A DNA stretch of 21,811 nt from a virus. The stretch is from positions 1 to 21,811 of the IMG/VR virus record IMGVR_UViG_3300047554_000102. The stretch is one strand, 5' to 3'. The position numbers and the translations under genes are program-made. The notes below the pieces were generated by a model. The model did not search any database. It saw nothing but the letters and a program-made list of their open reading frames with translations, and was not told the DNA's origin. Of the stretch, positions 6,880-13,017 are shown in pieces; positions within the stretch are counted from its first letter, which is position 1, and every line of letters starts with the position of its first letter.

Positions 6880-8796
6880 TTAGAAGGCAATTTCACAAGC
6901 ACCTGCTGTGCAAGCTAGGGTTTGAGTGCCTTCCACATTGTCGGTGTTTTCCTTCATTGCTTCCCAATCAATTGTTGACGGCATTGCAGCAGCCATTTGA
7001 TTGTATGTATCCTCATCAATAGATTCATAAGGGGCTTGGCGGTAAGTGCCACCGTCCATTGGTAGGAAAGAAACACCAGTGACTTCATCGAAATGTTCCC
7101 ATGTCCATGCGCCAACCTGAGGCCACTCATTCTCATTGACAGAGATTGTCACAGAAGGTTTGTGCTCACACCAATGGCGCTGGAAAACCAACCACAGTTT
7201 CAAGTGTTCAATGGCAGACAAATCTTCACGCAACACTGCGCCTTTCTCAACCTTCATAGGGAAGCTAAAGACGGTGGTTGAATCAGGCTTCATAACGCAA
7301 GGCTCAGATGGAAACCCTGCGTCTTTCAAGAACTGAGTAAGAGGGTCTTTATTATCAGATCTAACTCTACGGATAAAATACTGAGAATGCTGAGGGTGAA
7401 TACCACTAGCCGTGCCTGTAAGTTGGGAAACAGTTCCTTCGGGTTTGACACAAGTAATAGCAGCACTACAAGGGATGCCGAGAGCGTTAGCCAATTCAGC
7501 GTTTGTATTAATAGCAACATCTCTTAAAGCCTCCAAGCGTTTAGGTAAATCAATATCGTTAGCTGAGTTCAACAACGGGTTATCCAAGATGCCTGTCATT
7601 GATACACCCAACAAACGCTCCTCTTCTGTGTTGGTTTGCCATATCTTACGCAGATATGGGAAGTGTGTCATTGTCGATTGGAAGGTTCCCAAGATTGTCG
7701 CAATAGCGACTTTTTCTTTAAGAGACTCCAGTGTATCCCCCGCACGAACAATAACTGAAGAGAGGTTGCAGAATTGGTAAGGGCGGAGAATAATTTCAGA
7801 ACAAGGGTTAGTGCCCCATTCTTTATCGAGTACACGGCGACCATTCTTAGCCGCTTGAAGTTCCGAAGCATAGCGGTTAAAAATGCCACGCTCTCCTGAA
7901 TGACTTTCATAGATGTTGCTCCACTCCCTCATAAATTGACCCACATCGGGTTTAACTTCATACACTGCTGAGTTGTTAGCCAATGCTCGTTGACCTTGAC
8001 CGTCCCACCAATTACCTGCCTTAGCGTGTGCCATGCGGTCATCACCCAAGTCAGACAAAGAAATCATGGCTGAGCGGCGAACTCCACCAACCACCACGAC
8101 TTCCCCAATTTTACAAAGGATGTCATGGGCTTCCAGCGATGTAAGTTTACGACCTGAAGCACCCTTAAATTTGGACACAACATATTTAAAAAGTTCGACC
8201 AACGGCTCCGGTCCAGAAGCTCTGCCGCCAAAGGTCTTGAGGCGTGTGCCAGCAAGTCGGACAGCTGAGACATCCCACTTAGGTACTTCACCTGCCCATA
8301 GCAAGGCCATGATTTGGCGTAGCGATTTTGCCCATCCCTCTTTGGAATCTTTAACATGAACCACAGTGTTAGATTCATAAAGCTTTTCAGGAATCTCAGG
8401 TAGTTTGTTGACATACTTTTGCTCTACAGAAAAACCAACACCAGTACCGCACAACAAGATATACATAGCCTCATCAAAGGCTTTTGGATCATCGATTGGC
8501 AGATAAGAGCAATTGTAACCAGCAATGTTTTGTCGTTCAAGGGCTTCTCCAGCAGTCATGATGGAGCGCATGCTAGGCATCACATCAAGGTTCATAACGG
8601 CTGTCTCAAGACGGATGCGAAGGTCAGTGTCCAAGGTGTAGTTGTGTTTCTCTTTAAGGTGTTTTTCCATAAAACGGAAATAACGAGACACTGTTTCGTG
8701 CCAGTGTTCACGCCGACCTTTGTCATCAAGATAGCGGCTGTATCTCGACTTGGCTATGTAAGTTTGGTATGGGGTCATCTTATTAATATTGTCCAT
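6880..8796 (-). CDS. nrdJ: Class II (adenosylcobalamin-dependent) ribonucleoside-triphosphate reductase, monomeric type
   Basis: Reduces ribonucleotides to deoxyribonucleotides through a thiyl radical made with adenosylcobalamin, supplying dNTPs for phage replication in the cytoplasm. 638 residues from the chosen ATG. GYNCSY (Cys96) and NPCSEI (Cys332 and Glu334) plus CNL (Cys343) give the redox Cys pair, thiyl Cys and Glu. The 332-to-343 spacing equals that of the Lactobacillus leichmannii enzyme (408 to 419). The tail ACTAGACEIAF carries the C-x4-C relay pair (Cys629, Cys634). No separate R2 subunit or NrdG is nearby, in line with class II. Its start is weakly defined: MDNINK at 8796 is preferred; an ATG at 8778 is possible. 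An intrinsic terminator lies just upstream, separating it from the mazG-like gene. Confidence 0.95.
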   Translation of the reverse strand: MDNINKMTPYQTYIAKSRYSRYLDDKGRREHWHETVSRYFRFMEKHLKEKHNYTLDTDLRIRLETAVMNLDVMPSMRSIMTAGEALERQNIAGYNCSYLPIDDPKAFDEAMYILLCGTGVGFSVEQKYVNKLPEIPEKLYESNTVVHVKDSKEGWAKSLRQIMALLWAGEVPKWDVSAVRLAGTRLKTFGGRASGPEPLVELFKYVVSKFKGASGRKLTSLEAHDILCKIGEVVVVGGVRRSAMISLSDLGDDRMAHAKAGNWWDGQGQRALANNSAVYEVKPDVGQFMREWSNIYESHSGERGIFNRYASELQAAKNGRRVLDKEWGTNPCSEIILRPYQFCNLSSVIVRAGDTLESLKEKVAIATILGTFQSTMTHFPYLRKIWQTNTEEERLLGVSMTGILDNPLLNSANDIDLPKRLEALRDVAINTNAELANALGIPCSAAITCVKPEGTVSQLTGTASGIHPQHSQYFIRRVRSDNKDPLTQFLKDAGFPSEPCVMKPDSTTVFSFPMKVEKGAVLREDLSAIEHLKLWLVFQRHWCEHKPSVTISVNENEWPQVGAWTWEHFDEVTGVSFLPMDGGTYRQAPYESIDEDTYNQMAAAMPSTIDWEAMKENTDNVEGTQTLACTAGACEIAF

Positions 8797-8815
8797 CTGG
8801 GTTGCTTTCTGAGGT

Positions 8816-8840
8816 AAAAAAAGGGAGCACAAAGGCTCCC
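8816..8840 (-). terminator. Intrinsic terminator or attenuator immediately upstream of nrdJ
   Basis: On the minus strand GGGAGC-CTTTGT-GCTCCC (8840 to 8823) is followed by seven consecutive T (8822-8816), a textbook Rho-independent terminator. It lies between the mazG-like stop (8866) and the RNR start (8796), inside what otherwise looks like one operon. Confidence 0.88.
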
Positions 8841-8853
8841 GCACGGAAGGATA

Positions 8854-8882
8854 GTTATACAGATTTTAGCGGTTGTTGCCAC
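8854..8882 (-). promoter_or_regulatory. Weak sigma70-like promoter candidate before nrdJ
   Basis: GTGGCA (8882-8877) and TATAAC (8859-8854) are separated by 17 bases on the minus strand, overlapping the end of the mazG-like gene. Four of six and five of six positions match consensus. Transcription from it would meet the 8840 terminator almost at once, so it would act only with antitermination, or the match is chance. Confidence 0.25.
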
Positions 8883-9180
8883 TACCCTGAATAGTATCCC
8901 TAGACTTGCGACTTTCAAGCTTTAGTAGGTTTGACTTACATATGTCAGACATACTTAAGTTGTAGTCTTTGGCTACAGCTGCGACCATCCACAGGATGTC
9001 ACCAAGTTCTTTCTTTACATCGGTGTGGTGTTGTTCAATGTCACCACCGTCACGAATGAACTTGGCAATGGTGCTCATCAACTCTCCAACTTCACCGCTC
9101 AAATTAAGCAAGGCGTAGGTTTCGTCAGCAGTGTTTAAACGAAACTCCATAGCACGGGCTTGGTAATAATCAACTAGCAT
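8866..9180 (-). CDS. MazG-like nucleoside triphosphate pyrophosphohydrolase
   Basis: 104 residues from ATG at 9180. The MazG metal-binding pattern is complete: GEVGE (Glu30, Glu33), then a 24-residue gap, then ELGD (Glu58, Asp61), followed by ILWMVAAVAKDY. Family members hydrolyse NTPs or dNTPs to the monophosphate and PPi, cleaning the nucleotide pool; phage copies are also discussed as modulators of host (p)ppGpp signalling. The start overlaps the upstream gene by 11 bases; the Shine-Dalgarno is weak, so coupling is probable. It is the last gene before the terminator upstream of RNR. Confidence 0.9.
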   Translation of the reverse strand: MLVDYYQARAMEFRLNTADETYALLNLSGEVGELMSTIAKFIRDGGDIEQHHTDVKKELGDILWMVAAVAKDYNLSMSDICKSNLLKLESRKSRDTIQGSGNNR

Positions 9181-9325
9181 TTGTTTCTTTCTTTTGTTGT
9201 GAAGCCAACCACTTTTCAAAGTTGGCATCTATGTCTGAGGGTTTAGCTCTGTGCTTGCGTAGAGGTTCCGGTGTCTTGTACCACGGAGCATTCGGTGCTA
9301 GCACTGTCTTGTAGATTGGTTGCAT
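9170..9325 (-). CDS. Small hypothetical protein overlapping its neighbour by 83 bases
   Basis: 51 residues, starting MQPIYKTVLAPNAPWYK, then a Lys/Arg/Pro-rich middle and FEKWLASQQKKE. AAGGA lies about eight bases before the ATG. The TVLAPNAPWYK start looks like a conserved phage motif, whereas the longer in-frame extension to 9373 (MLSSQPL...) does not. It overlaps the upstream gene (9243-9464) by 83 bases in another frame and the mazG-like gene by 11 bases. No function is known to me. Confidence 0.65.
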   Translation of the reverse strand: MQPIYKTVLAPNAPWYKTPEPLRKHRAKPSDIDANFEKWLASQQKKETNAS

Positions 9326-9464
9326 ACTTGCGTCCTTCTTTGATGCCGTTCTCAATGGCTGTGATGATAGCAAGATTTAGAAGCATTTCCTTTTCTTCAT
9401 CTGACATATCAAACACCACATCAAGACTGCCGTCTTCATTTTCCTTTAGGGTTCGTACTTCCAT
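9243..9464 (-). CDS. Small acidic hypothetical protein (73 aa)
   Basis: Starts MEVRTLKENEDGSLDVVFDM, then SDEEKEMLLNLAIITAI and NGIKEGRKYA. The first half forms a beta hairpin followed by a helix and resembles a recurrent small phage family with a DEEKExLLxxGI core. GGAG lies about ten bases before the ATG; the start overlaps the upstream gene by 29 bases. The last ~28 residues are Ser/Thr/Gln-rich and fall in the region shared with the next gene, so this tail is probably under little constraint. Confidence 0.7.
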   Translation of the reverse strand: MEVRTLKENEDGSLDVVFDMSDEEKEMLLNLAIITAIENGIKEGRKYATNLQDSASTECSVVQDTGTSTQAQS

Positions 9465-9672
9465 ATTCTCTCTCCACTGCGTTAAAAAAATCTTCAGCTT
9501 CCACCGCAATCATGCAATAGCGCAACAGCTCCTTACACGCTTCACGAACTCTCATGTTGTTTTCAAGATCTTCAGCGTGATGGAACCTATATAAGTAAGT
9601 GTTCACTAACATATTCTTCAGGTTACGCACGGTGATAGCATCAACAAAATCTTCGTCTAGTTCAAAATTCAT
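9436..9672 (-). CDS. Small hypothetical protein (78 aa), helical
   Basis: Starts MNFELDEDFVDAITVRNL, then LRYCMIAVEAEDFFNAVE. Predicted to be mostly helical and acidic. Its start shares ATGA with the upstream stop (4-base overlap), so translation is coupled. No family assignment. Confidence 0.72.
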   Translation of the reverse strand: MNFELDEDFVDAITVRNLKNMLVNTYLYRFHHAEDLENNMRVREACKELLRYCMIAVEAEDFFNAVEREYGSTNPKGK

Positions 9673-10151
9673 TTAGCTACCTCCACATATTCTGTCGTTG
9701 GTGTGTATGGGAATGTCACATAAACACGACTTTCCCTGCTTGTATAGCTTGACTTGAAACGCTTCGTGCCGGGGTAGCCTTTTTCATCTTCGTCTAGTGG
9801 ACGATCACACCATTCAAAAAAGACCTTCCCGTTGATGTCATAAGCTTTACCGTCCTCATCCTTGAACACATGACTGCATCGTTTGTTCTGGAACACACCT
9901 CGGGCTATCTCATTCCATTCCCAATCTTCACCAGTAAGTGGAACCACAGGCTCAAACAAAGCGAGTTGTTTAAACAAATTGACAGCATAGGGTGCGGTAG
10001 ATCCCGAGTGCCCCTCATCGCTAAAGACTTTGAGTAAGTCCAGCACATGGTTGCAGATCATCTCTTGCATCTCGTCCTTGAACTTACCGTCTTCGTCTGT
10101 CCAGCCAGCAGCACGAAATTCCATCCGTGCATGTTTCTCATAATTGTTCAT
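9669..10151 (-). CDS. Conserved phage protein of unknown function (160 aa)
   Basis: Begins MNNYEKHARMEFRAAGW, then a helical region, then TGEDWEWNEIARGVFQNKRC, CSHVFKDEDGKAYDINGKVF, EWCDRPLDEDEKGYPGTKRF and a C-terminal beta strand VYVTFPYTPTTEYVEV. The layout is familiar from hypothetical proteins in phage replication regions, with no enzymatic motif that I can name. Stop and start overlap both neighbours by ATGA. Conserved Cys/Asp residues could bind metal, but this is inference. Confidence 0.78.
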   Translation of the reverse strand: MNNYEKHARMEFRAAGWTDEDGKFKDEMQEMICNHVLDLLKVFSDEGHSGSTAPYAVNLFKQLALFEPVVPLTGEDWEWNEIARGVFQNKRCSHVFKDEDGKAYDINGKVFFEWCDRPLDEDEKGYPGTKRFKSSYTSRESRVYVTFPYTPTTEYVEVAK

Positions 10152-10534
10152 TTCTTTTTCCTTTCAAGTTTCTCCTGCTCGGTCTTCACTGTGTGACAAA
10201 CTTTACATAATACTTGTAGCCCTGCTATCTCACAGAACATCCTGTCTATGTAAACATCCCACCCAGCAAAGCCCTTTTTAGGGTCTACAACAGGCTCAAT
10301 ATGATCGACCTGTACCTCGGTAGCCACAAAGAGTTTGGTGCAGCTGGCGCACTTGTAATGCATTGCCATCTTTCCCGTCTTTGCGTTCACCATCTTGCCA
10401 ACAAAAGCTTCTTTTAAAGCCTTGTACTTTGGAGGCCACCGTCTTGAGGCAGCACGAAGTGCAGAAGTAACAAAGCTTTTGAACCTAGCCTCAGTCCATT
10501 CACCACCGTTTCTAGTTTTTAGGGATTGTTTCAT
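10148..10534 (-). CDS. HNH-type endonuclease
   Basis: 128 residues from the ATG at 10534; a TTG one codon upstream is also possible. The N-terminal half is basic and helical. The C-terminal half holds Cys62-x2-Cys65, then QVDHIEP (Asp77, His78), then LCKVCH (Cys110, Cys113, His114): the zinc-stabilised beta-beta-alpha-metal (HNH) fold with the DH catalytic pair. It is set in the replication operon, not inside an interrupted gene or intron, so it is likely a phage endonuclease acting in DNA processing or host DNA degradation rather than a homing enzyme. It overlaps the upstream gene by 23 bases and the downstream gene by 4. Confidence 0.85.
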   Translation of the reverse strand: MKQSLKTRNGGEWTEARFKSFVTSALRAASRRWPPKYKALKEAFVGKMVNAKTGKMAMHYKCASCTKLFVATEVQVDHIEPVVDPKKGFAGWDVYIDRMFCEIAGLQVLCKVCHTVKTEQEKLERKKK

Positions 10535-10718
10535 CAACGATGTTGGATATATCTAAGCCTTCAGAGACATACTCCGAATAGCACTCACGCACAATCTCTA
10601 ACGCCTCGTCTAAACTCAGCGCAACAAACTCTGCATCCACATCAATATCGTCATACTTTTCAACAAGCCTAACAATGAAACCATTGGTTGCTGCGTAGAT
10701 GGTCACTGTTGGGGTCAT
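10512..10718 (-). CDS. Small acidic hypothetical protein (68 aa)
   Basis: Starts MTPTVTIYAATNGFIVRL, then DDIDVDAEFVALSLDEALEI and a short helical tail. The first half is beta-rich, with a pattern seen in small phage proteins whose first strand ends in GFIVR and which finish with a helix after LDEAL. Its ATG overlaps the stop of the upstream gene by ATGA. Both genes start with MTP. Function unknown. Confidence 0.72.
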   Translation of the reverse strand: MTPTVTIYAATNGFIVRLVEKYDDIDVDAEFVALSLDEALEIVRECYSEYVSEGLDISNIVDETIPKN

Positions 10719-10897
10719 GTCAACCCCTCAACATCAACACTGTTAAATATAATGTCTTTAGCATCAAGCCTATCAAGAGCATACGAAATATGTTCCTTAA
10801 CAGCTTCGGTGAAGAAATCTTCGTTTGAATAAATCGCAGGTACTTCATCAGCATCAAAGTAAGCAGTTACAGAAACATTCAATGTTACGGGTGTCAT
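10715..10897 (-). CDS. Small acidic hypothetical protein (60 aa)
   Basis: Starts MTPVTLNVSVTAYFDADEV, then FFTEAVKEHISYALDRLD and a final strand IIFNSVDVEG. The strand-helix-strand pattern suggests a small ferredoxin-like or stress-type fold, but no family is recognised. ATGA overlaps occur at both ends. Confidence 0.7.
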   Translation of the reverse strand: MTPVTLNVSVTAYFDADEVPAIYSNEDFFTEAVKEHISYALDRLDAKDIIFNSVDVEGLT

Positions 10898-11310
10898 TTG
10901 TCCTCTCCTAAATCAAACGCCAACAGAAACAAAAGGCAGCACATTGCGTGAGCAAGGTGACTCATCCCTGTTTCACTATCATTCTTTTCACCACCAACAT
11001 ATGCTGTGAGGTGACGGAACGATGCATCAACATAACGCTGACGAGCGTTAGGAACTTTCTTCCAGTTGTCAGGTGCATACTTCTTAGCACCGTATGTCAG
11101 CACATCAACAACCTGTGACAAAGCTTTCCAAGGCATCAAGCTCCATTGTGGTTTGTTGTTGTCGAACTTCACACCCTCAACAATCATTGTCTTTGGCGCT
11201 TCATCAATGAACGCTTCTTTGCTAACCCACTTGTCGAATAATTCACAACATACGCATGGTTGTTCATCTGCATCATTACTCCTAAAGAAACAAGTGCCAC
11301 AATCTTTCAT
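10894..11310 (-). CDS. DUF5664 / MazZ-like dATP-dGTP diphosphohydrolase
   Basis: 138 residues. N-terminal Cys cluster (CGTC..., then PCVCCELF), then VKFDNNKPQWSLMPWKAL, VVDVLTYGAKKYAPDNWKKV, RYVDASFRHLTAY and ETGMSHLAHAMCCLLFLL. This order matches the DUF5664 family, annotated as dATP/dGTP diphosphohydrolase N-terminal and related to MazZ, which converts dGTP to dGMP in phages that replace adenine with 2-aminoadenine. The fold is MazG-like, with metal-binding Glu/Asp/His. The Cys-rich N-terminal extension may bind zinc. No PurZ is seen in this window, so the Z-DNA pathway cannot be inferred. The SD GGAGG is in the upstream gene tail; ATGA overlap. Confidence 0.85.
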   Translation of the reverse strand: MKDCGTCFFRSNDADEQPCVCCELFDKWVSKEAFIDEAPKTMIVEGVKFDNNKPQWSLMPWKALSQVVDVLTYGAKKYAPDNWKKVPNARQRYVDASFRHLTAYVGGEKNDSETGMSHLAHAMCCLLFLLAFDLGEDK

Positions 11311-11651
11311 TGCATACCTCCTTCAGTTTTGGTATCTGGTGTCAAGGTGAAGTCGCCACCAAAGCTGTTGTGATTTGGGTTGTAGTTGAAGTCAATGTCA
11401 CCATAGAATTCATTGCAAAACTTTCCAAGCTTATCAACAAACTCTGGGTCGTGTTCCATGTATGGCACAACGGATGCAAGCAGCACACCCATGCCAATCA
11501 TGTCATCCATCTGTTCCTTAGTCATAGTGATAGGACCAAAGCCTGTCACCAATACTTCAAATTCACCATGCCATTTTCCATCCTCTTCAAACTTAGGACG
11601 AAGAATAACGGCTACATCATTCGGTACAAGTTCTCTATGTGTTTCACTCAT
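11307..11651 (-). CDS. Hypothetical phage protein (114 aa)
   Basis: Starts MSETHRELVPNDVAVILRP; AAAGGA lies 5-6 bases before the ATG and supports this start over one 12 codons upstream. It continues FEVLVTGFGPITMTKEQMDD, a helical MGVLLASVVPYM and DPEFVDKLGKFCNEFYGDID, ending Asn/Gly/Thr-rich. A beta N-terminus then helices; acidic. Overlaps the exonuclease gene by 8 bases and the DUF5664 gene by 4. No family assigned; placement between exonuclease and nucleotide enzyme suggests an accessory replication role only by context. Confidence 0.72.
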   Translation of the reverse strand: MSETHRELVPNDVAVILRPKFEEDGKWHGEFEVLVTGFGPITMTKEQMDDMIGMGVLLASVVPYMEHDPEFVDKLGKFCNEFYGDIDFNYNPNHNSFGGDFTLTPDTKTEGGMQ

Positions 11652-12354
11652 GTTGTTCCTTTGGTGGCTCCCACATTTGGCCTTCAAATCTACGAAGCCA
11701 CAACAGTCTAGCGTTCTCTAACACTCTCTCTTCATCACCATCATATGCAGCAACACACGCTTTGTAAAGATCTATCTCTGTCTCACATCCATCCAATAGT
11801 TTGTCTGCTTTGACGGGACCAACCTTGTATAAACCAATGATGTTGTCAGCACTGTCGCCTGTCAATATCTGTTTATAGAACTTGTAGGTTGCTTCTTCAG
11901 GGGTAACGAAGTACCCAATCTCTTTTACAAAGTTGTAGTGCCAACCAGATAGTTGGTCTAGGTCTTTGTCAACGGAAGCAACAATAACATCTTCACCTTT
12001 CAACCATGTGTGGTGTTGGGCAATGGCATCATCAGCTTCTATACCATCAACAATGACAGCGCCCCATTCCTTTACAAGATGCTGTCGTAGACCAGCAAGA
12101 TGCTCAGGCTTAGGGGCGGTGCGGTTTCCTTTGTACACTGCCGTCTTTGCTATGGCAATGCGGAAGTTGTTGCTACCTGTTAGGTAGAGCTTCCATTCAT
12201 CAACAAAGCAGTCAGGAAATGTACGATCAACCCCTCGCACGAGGATGTCTACAACATAGCTGTCAAGCGAACGCTTGGCAACAGAGATGTTTTCATCCTT
12301 GCATGCGAAGGAAATTCTGTAAGCGATGATGTCGCTGTCCAGAAGTACAAGCAT
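11644..12354 (-). CDS. FEN/PIN-type 5'-3' exonuclease (T7 gp6-like)
   Basis: 236 residues, a single-domain flap-endonuclease-type enzyme expected to remove RNA primers and degrade host DNA. The acidic metal ligands are in order: LLDSD (Asp6, Asp8), GIEADDA (Glu106, Asp108, Asp109), VASVDKDLDQ (Asp129, Asp131), and TGDSADNI (Asp167, Asp170). The helix-3-turn-helix GLYKVGPVKADKLL follows. AVYKGNR near residue 75 is the usual basic arch region. Its start overlaps the upstream stop as TAATG. It lies two genes after SSB and three after the polymerase, completing the replication set. Confidence 0.92.
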   Translation of the reverse strand: MLVLLDSDIIAYRISFACKDENISVAKRSLDSYVVDILVRGVDRTFPDCFVDEWKLYLTGSNNFRIAIAKTAVYKGNRTAPKPEHLAGLRQHLVKEWGAVIVDGIEADDAIAQHHTWLKGEDVIVASVDKDLDQLSGWHYNFVKEIGYFVTPEEATYKFYKQILTGDSADNIIGLYKVGPVKADKLLDGCETEIDLYKACVAAYDGDEERVLENARLLWLRRFEGQMWEPPKEQHE

Positions 12355-12542
12355 TACTCAGCTTTAGCTTCAACGTCTGTCACAGCTTTGCTAGCAGCAG
12401 CAGCTTGTGCTGCTTCAAATTGTGGTGCAGCTTGTTGTTGAATCACATTGATGTGCTGAGCGGCAAACTCATAGGGCAACTTACCCAATGCTGTCAAAGC
12501 AGCATTCACAGTGTCGAGGTGGAGGTCTAGTTTAATTTGCAT
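12354..12542 (-). CDS. Small conserved phage protein (62 aa), Ala-rich tail
   Basis: Starts MQIKLDLHLDTVNAALTAL, then GKLPYEFAAQHINVIQQQ and an Ala/Gln/Lys-rich tail. The N-terminal beta strand followed by an LxxLPYExxAxxI helix is a recurring small phage protein pattern seen beside replication genes. AAGGAA lies seven bases before the ATG. The tail is low-complexity. No function established. Confidence 0.78.
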   Translation of the reverse strand: MQIKLDLHLDTVNAALTALGKLPYEFAAQHINVIQQQAAPQFEAAQAAAASKAVTDVEAKAE

Positions 12543-12551
12543 GTTGTTTCC

Positions 12552-12971
12552 TTACAGTACATCTTCATCATCGGCAGACAAGCCACCATCGCCAGCGTAT
12601 TCAACCAGATCTGTCACAACCAACTTACGCAATGAAGGGCTGATGCCTTTCTTATTTTTGTAAGTCCAGCTGTATGTGCTGACCATAGCCTTAGCTTTGC
12701 TGCCATTACCAATTGCTTCAGTGATTTCATCACCGTCAACATCAAACACCTTGATGGGCTTCTCAGATTTGCAGGTGATATAGCGACCCATATCAGCCTT
12801 CTTATCTTCACCAGTGGCAACACTGATGCCCATGCCTTCCAGTGCTTCGACAGCAGCGTCAGACAAGTTGCAAAGATTGATCTGGTATTTACCAGACATA
12901 TCGTTGATCTTGTTGTGCTGTGCCCAAAAGATGTCGCACTTCATTTTGATAGATTGTTTCTCTTCACTCAT
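12552..12971 (-). CDS. Single-stranded DNA-binding protein, gp2.5-like
   Basis: 139 residues from ATG at 12971. AAGGAA is six bases upstream, which favours this over ATG at 12977 and over the much longer in-frame extension to 13049. The body is beta-rich (CDIFWAQHN, YQINLCNLS, GRYITCKSEKPIKVFDVDG, AMVSTYSWTYKNKKGISPSL) and ends in an acidic tail, SADDEDVL, as in SSB and T7 gp2.5, where it binds polymerase and helicase. Set directly downstream of the DNA polymerase after a hairpin. The OB-fold family assignment rests on pattern and context, not on a single diagnostic motif. Confidence 0.82.
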   Translation of the reverse strand: MSEEKQSIKMKCDIFWAQHNKINDMSGKYQINLCNLSDAAVEALEGMGISVATGEDKKADMGRYITCKSEKPIKVFDVDGDEITEAIGNGSKAKAMVSTYSWTYKNKKGISPSLRKLVVTDLVEYAGDGGLSADDEDVL

Positions 12972-12992
12972 TTTCATTTCCTTAAGTTTGGT

Positions 12993-13017
12993 GTCTCTCA
13001 ATTTACCAGCGAGAGAC
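12993..13017 (-). other. Hairpin between polymerase and SSB genes
   Basis: A perfect 7-bp stem (GTCTCTC / GAGAGAC) with an 11-base loop begins directly after the polymerase stop. No U-tract follows, so it may modulate mRNA stability or the relative output of the abundantly needed SSB rather than stop transcription. Confidence 0.5.

Noticed and set aside
8033-8359. Plus-strand ORFs across the RNR, polymerase and helicase genes
   Set aside because: They lie wholly opposite well-supported enzymes and have no recognisable protein features.
10148-10534. HNH gene as a homing endonuclease inside an intron
   Set aside because: Neighbouring genes are intact and overlapping, and no interrupted reading frame or intron core surrounds it.
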